Shown: in pieces, positions 37,917 through 40,666 of the stretch
Numbering within the stretch: the first letter of the stretch is position 1
Layout: each line of letters starts with the position of its first letter
Origin: JBBQDZ01 sp038237515
GTDB taxonomy: Bacteria; Actinomycetota; Thermoleophilia; Gaiellales; Gaiellaceae
Direction of reading: 5' to 3'
DNA length: 40,666 nt
NCBI GenBank assembly: GCA_038237515.1
Contig: JBBRYP010000039.1
Location: 1 to 40,666 of the forward strand
Notes under the pieces: model-generated
Databases searched by the model: none
What the model saw: only the letters and a program-made list of their open reading frames with translations
Told to the model about the DNA's origin: nothing
Translations under genes and position numbers: made by a program

Positions 37917-38939
37917 GTGGAGCGCGACTACACGCTGCGGCACTTCGCGTGGGCGCTCGCGGCGTTCTTCTCGGCCATCGCGGCCGGGGCGGTGGCGTTC
38001 TGGCTGATCCTCGGCGAGGCCTTCCACGCGGCTGTGTACCGCGCGGTGATCACGATCTCCCTCACCGGGATCGACTCGGTTCCGCGCGGCGCCGGCGGCG
38101 AGGTTGCAACGATCCTGCTCATCCTCACTGGAATGGCAATCTACGGATACCTGGCGGCCGTCCTGGTCGAGGTGATCGCTCGGGGCGTCCTCACCGGCGC
38201 CTGGACAGAGAAGAGGAGGCGACGGACGATCGAACGGTTCACGGGCCACTTCATCATCTGCGGCTACGGCCGGGTCGGCCGGCGCGTGGCGGCGGAGTTC
38301 CGCCGCACGGGCTACCCGTTCGTCGTCGTCGACCTGAACGCGGACGCGATCGTCGCCGCCCGCGAGGCGGAGGAGCTGCTGGTAGAGGGGAGCGGCACGG
38401 AGGACGAGAACCTCGAAGCTGCCGGCCTCGGGCGCGCCAAGGGGCTCGTCGTCGCCTCCGACGACGACTCCGACAACCTCTACATCGTTCTCTCCGCGCG
38501 CACGGCGCGCCCCGACCTCCTGATCGTCGCGCGTGCCTCCGACGAGGAGGCCGCGAAGAAGCTTCGGCTTGCCGGCGCAGACCGGATCGTGGAGCCGTAC
38601 CTCGCCGCGGGAAGGGTGATGGCCAACCTGGTCCTGAAGCCCCAGGTGACGGCGTTCGTCGACCTGATGACGCGGCCGGGAGACGACTTCCGCTTCGAGG
38701 AGATCGCGATCACGAGCAACTGTGGCGGCCTTGGGCGCACGATCGGGCAACTCGAGGTGCACACGCGAACGGGGGCTTACATCGTGGGCCTCCGGAAGGT
38801 CGACGGGACCTTCGACACGACACCGGGCCCCGGCGCGCAGCTGGAGGAGGGCGACGTCGTGGTGGCGGTCGGGACGAGCGAGGAGCTGCGCGCGGTCGAG
38901 GAGATGCTGGCGCCGGCCGAGGCTCTTGCGCGCGCCTAG
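37917..38939 (+). CDS. TrkA/RCK-type potassium-channel-like protein
   Basis: A 340-residue protein: two membrane helices (residues 11-33 and 64-87) flanking a short pore loop, then a RCK-N domain (HFIICGYGRVGRRVAAEFRRTG, VVVDLNADAIVAAREAEELL) and a RCK-C domain ending DVVVAVGTSEELRAVEEML. RCK domains bind NAD(H), ATP/ADP or c-di-AMP and gate potassium channels. The pore loop reads ITISLTGIDSVPRG (residues 45-58) in place of the usual TxTTVGYGD filter, so ion selectivity is doubtful. GTG 37917 follows a GATACT/TACTAC -10 box at 6 nt. The C-terminus overlaps argS by 14 nt. Confidence 0.85.
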   Translation: MERDYTLRHFAWALAAFFSAIAAGAVAFWLILGEAFHAAVYRAVITISLTGIDSVPRGAGGEVATILLILTGMAIYGYLAAVLVEVIARGVLTGAWTEKRRRRTIERFTGHFIICGYGRVGRRVAAEFRRTGYPFVVVDLNADAIVAAREAEELLVEGSGTEDENLEAAGLGRAKGLVVASDDDSDNLYIVLSARTARPDLLIVARASDEEAAKKLRLAGADRIVEPYLAAGRVMANLVLKPQVTAFVDLMTRPGDDFRFEEIAITSNCGGLGRTIGQLEVHTRTGAYIVGLRKVDGTFDTTPGPGAQLEEGDVVVAVGTSEELRAVEEMLAPAEALARA

Positions 38940-40461
38940 AGCTCGAGCGCTGGCGGCGCTCGAGGAGGAGCTCTCGGCTCTCGCCGGCGCAGAGGTGGAG
39001 CTCGAGCGGCCCGGCGACCCTGCACACGGCGACTATGCGACGAACGTCGCGCTCCGCCTCGCGCCGGCTCGTCGCAGGGCGCCTCGCGAGCTGGCGCAGG
39101 AGCTGGCCGAGTCGGCGGCGGCGCTCGCGGCGGTCGAGCGCACCGAGGTCGCGGGACCGGGCTTCCTCAACCTCTGGCTCGCGCCCGCGTGGTTCGCTCG
39201 CGCTCTGGGAGAGGTGCTCGAGGCAGGCCGGGACTACGGCGGAGGCTCGGCGCCGGCGCCGGCCCGAATCCAGGTGGAGATGGTCTCCGCCAATCCGACG
39301 GGGCCCGTCACGGTGGCGTCCGCGCGGAACGGTGCGTACGGCGACTGCGTGGCGCGCCTGCTCGAGTTCGCGGGCCACCGCGTCGAGCGCGAGTACTACT
39401 ACAACGACGCCGGCAAGCAGATGGAGCTCTTCCGCGCGTCGGTCGAGGCACGGCGGAGCGGGGTGGAGGTGCCGGAGGACGGCTACCGGGGCGACTACGT
39501 CACCGAGCTCGCCTCCGCCGAGGGCGATCCGGTACCGCGGATGCTTCGGCGCATCGAGGACACCCTGGAGCGCTTCCGGATCCACTTCGACTCCTGGGCG
39601 TTGCAGAGCGAGCTGCAGCGCGAGCTCCCGGAGCTTCTGCCACGCCTCGACACCTACGAGAAGGACGGCGCTCTCTGGGTGCGCTCGTCCGCCCACGGCG
39701 ACACACGTGACCGCGTGCTCGTCCGCTCGGCGGAGCGCGGGGGCCTGCCAACCTACGAGGCAGCGGACATCGCATACCTGGATCACAAGCTCCGGCGCGG
39801 CTTCGACCGCCTTGTCTACATCCTCGGCGCCGACCACCAGGACGTTCGCGGCTGGTACGAGGTAGTGGCGCGCATGCTCGGGCACGACCCGGGGCGGGTC
39901 GAGGTGCTCCTGTACCAGCTCGTCCACCTGACCCGCGACGGCGAGGTCGCGAGAATGTCGAAGCGGCGGGGCGACGTGGTCTTCCTGGACGAGCTCCTCG
40001 ACGAGGTGGGCGTCGACGCAGCGCGCTGGTACCTCGTCAACCGGGGCCACGATCAGACGATCGAGATCGACGTGGACCTGGCGGCGGAGCGCTCGCAGAA
40101 GAACCCTGTCTACTACGTGCAATACGTGCATGCGCGCATTGCGGGGATAGAGCGCAACGTAGGAGCAGGCCGGCGATTGGCGGAGGAGGATCCGCTTTCC
40201 GCGGCGGAGGAGCGCGATCTGGTCAAGCGGCTGTTGGACTTTCCGCAGGTCGTAGCGGAGGCGACCGTACGCCGGGGGCCCCACGCAATCCCCAACTATG
40301 CGATCCGCCTGGCAGACGATTTTCATCGCTTCTACCACGGGCATCGTGTGATCTACGGTGGCGGGGTTCTTGAGACGCGCCTCGATCTGTGCCGTGCGAC
40401 GAAGGAGGTCATAGCCCGCTGCCTCGACCTCGTCGGAGTCGAGGCACCCGAGCGGATGTAA
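38926..40461 (+). CDS. argS: Arginyl-tRNA synthetase without the HIGH motif
   Basis: A 511-residue class I synthetase that charges tRNA-Arg. TTG 38926 gives an Arg-tRNA-synthetase N-domain (VELERPGDPAHGDYATNVAL). The fold is complete: EVAGPGFLNLWLAPAWF, VSANPTGP, EYYYNDAGKQMELF, GADHQDVRGWYEVVARMLG, MSKRRGDVVFLDELLDEVGV and the DALR anticodon-binding end (NPVYYVQYVHARI). The HIGH motif, normally H-V-G-H after NPTGPL, is replaced by T-V-A-S (residues 129-132, 39310-39321), while the KMSKS-equivalent MSKRRG is kept. It starts 14 nt inside the channel gene, so it is translated with it. Confidence 0.93.
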   Translation: MRAPRARALAALEEELSALAGAEVELERPGDPAHGDYATNVALRLAPARRRAPRELAQELAESAAALAAVERTEVAGPGFLNLWLAPAWFARALGEVLEAGRDYGGGSAPAPARIQVEMVSANPTGPVTVASARNGAYGDCVARLLEFAGHRVEREYYYNDAGKQMELFRASVEARRSGVEVPEDGYRGDYVTELASAEGDPVPRMLRRIEDTLERFRIHFDSWALQSELQRELPELLPRLDTYEKDGALWVRSSAHGDTRDRVLVRSAERGGLPTYEAADIAYLDHKLRRGFDRLVYILGADHQDVRGWYEVVARMLGHDPGRVEVLLYQLVHLTRDGEVARMSKRRGDVVFLDELLDEVGVDAARWYLVNRGHDQTIEIDVDLAAERSQKNPVYYVQYVHARIAGIERNVGAGRRLAEEDPLSAAEERDLVKRLLDFPQVVAEATVRRGPHAIPNYAIRLADDFHRFYHGHRVIYGGGVLETRLDLCRATKEVIARCLDLVGVEAPERM

Positions 40462-40527
40462 CAGACGGACAGCTTCTGGCCGCCACTCAGGGCCGGCGGG
40501 TCGTCTCAGAGCGTCTGGCGCGCTCGC

Positions 40528-40584
40528 TAGTGCGGCGTCTCCCAACGTTTCGCTCGAAACTGAGGGTTCGCCGACGCCGCACTA
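40528..40584. terminator. Nested hairpin after argS
   Basis: TAGTGCGGCGTC (40528-40539) and GACGCCGCACTA (40573-40584) form a 12-bp perfect stem. Inside, GTTTCG-CT-CGAAAC (40547-40560) forms its own hairpin. The sequence TAGTGCGGCC recurs at about 40626. Probable terminator of argS or a repeat unit; no T-run. Confidence 0.55.
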
Positions 40585-40666
40585 TTCCGACCGCTCTGCG
40601 GCCGGCGGCCGCGAAGCGGCCGAGTAGTGCGGCCTCCACCTGCCCTTCGTTTCCGGTCGAACGTTA

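Noticed and set aside
1..40666. CRISPR array
   Set aside because: No regularly spaced repeats with unique spacers and no cas gene are visible; the repeats found are pairs with 111- or 110-bp periods.

Overview
The window looks like a chromosomal segment of a very high-GC actinobacterium. Class Thermoleophilia (Gaiellales/Solirubrobacterales-like) is my best inference. It rests on whiA next to gap-pgk-tpiA, a LexA box of GAAC-N4-GTTC type, many apparently leaderless genes with a TAnnnT -10 box 6-8 nt before a GTG, TTG or ATG start, Tat and HemQ genes, and the particular form of ArgRS. No database search was possible.

Layout. 1-0.13 kb: 5' end of a probable IS256-type transposase. 0.28-4.1 kb: SRPBCC protein, a DUF2254-like C-terminal fragment, a secreted protein with its own leader, then ferritin-like protein, tatA and tatC. 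4.2-8.7 kb: a secreted glycoside-hydrolase-like protein, a small membrane protein and a large secreted subtilase. 8.78 kb: tRNA-Leu(CAG). 8.87-13.9 kb is an accessory zone: 1.3 kb without a confident gene, a tandem pair of coiled-coil genes with duplicated leaders, a tRNA 3'-end-like remnant, a decayed LuxR-type regulator carrying a MITE-like insertion, and a PIN/ribbon-helix-helix toxin-antitoxin module with a frameshifted toxin. 14-18.2 kb: a DEDDh-GIY-YIG nuclease behind an SOS box and a large REC-GAF-GGDEF-REC-HD-GYP protein. 18.4-21.5 kb: a catalytically gutted Bcp peroxiredoxin, two membrane proteins, HemQ-like protein and a second glycoside-hydrolase-like protein. 21.6-29.5 kb: uvrC and whiA, separated by a frameshifted cupredoxin, a frameshifted ArsR/DUF5937 regulator, a lipoprotein, pruA and ogt. 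29.8-34.7 kb: a small secreted protein and the lower-glycolysis set gap, pgk, tpiA, gpmI. 34.9-40.7 kb: an ECF sigma factor, a metallophosphoesterase, a Ste24-like M48 protease, DUF3467, a TrkA-type channel and argS.

How the genes work together. gap-pgk-tpiA-gpmI covers triose phosphate to 2-phosphoglycerate, with pgk/tpiA and tpiA/gpmI overlapping. TatA and TatC sit behind a ferritin-like protein that could be their substrate. uvrC, the DEDDh-GIY-YIG nuclease and ogt are DNA repair genes. The most unusual items are a roughly 100-nt promoter/leader shared by three genes (secreted protein and both coiled-coil paralogues), an ArgRS without the HIGH signature, and a MITE-like insertion whose removal with one TTAG copy restores the host protein exactly. 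Several reading frames are broken by single-base changes (LuxR, PIN toxin, cupredoxin, ArsR), so either decay or assembly error must be considered.
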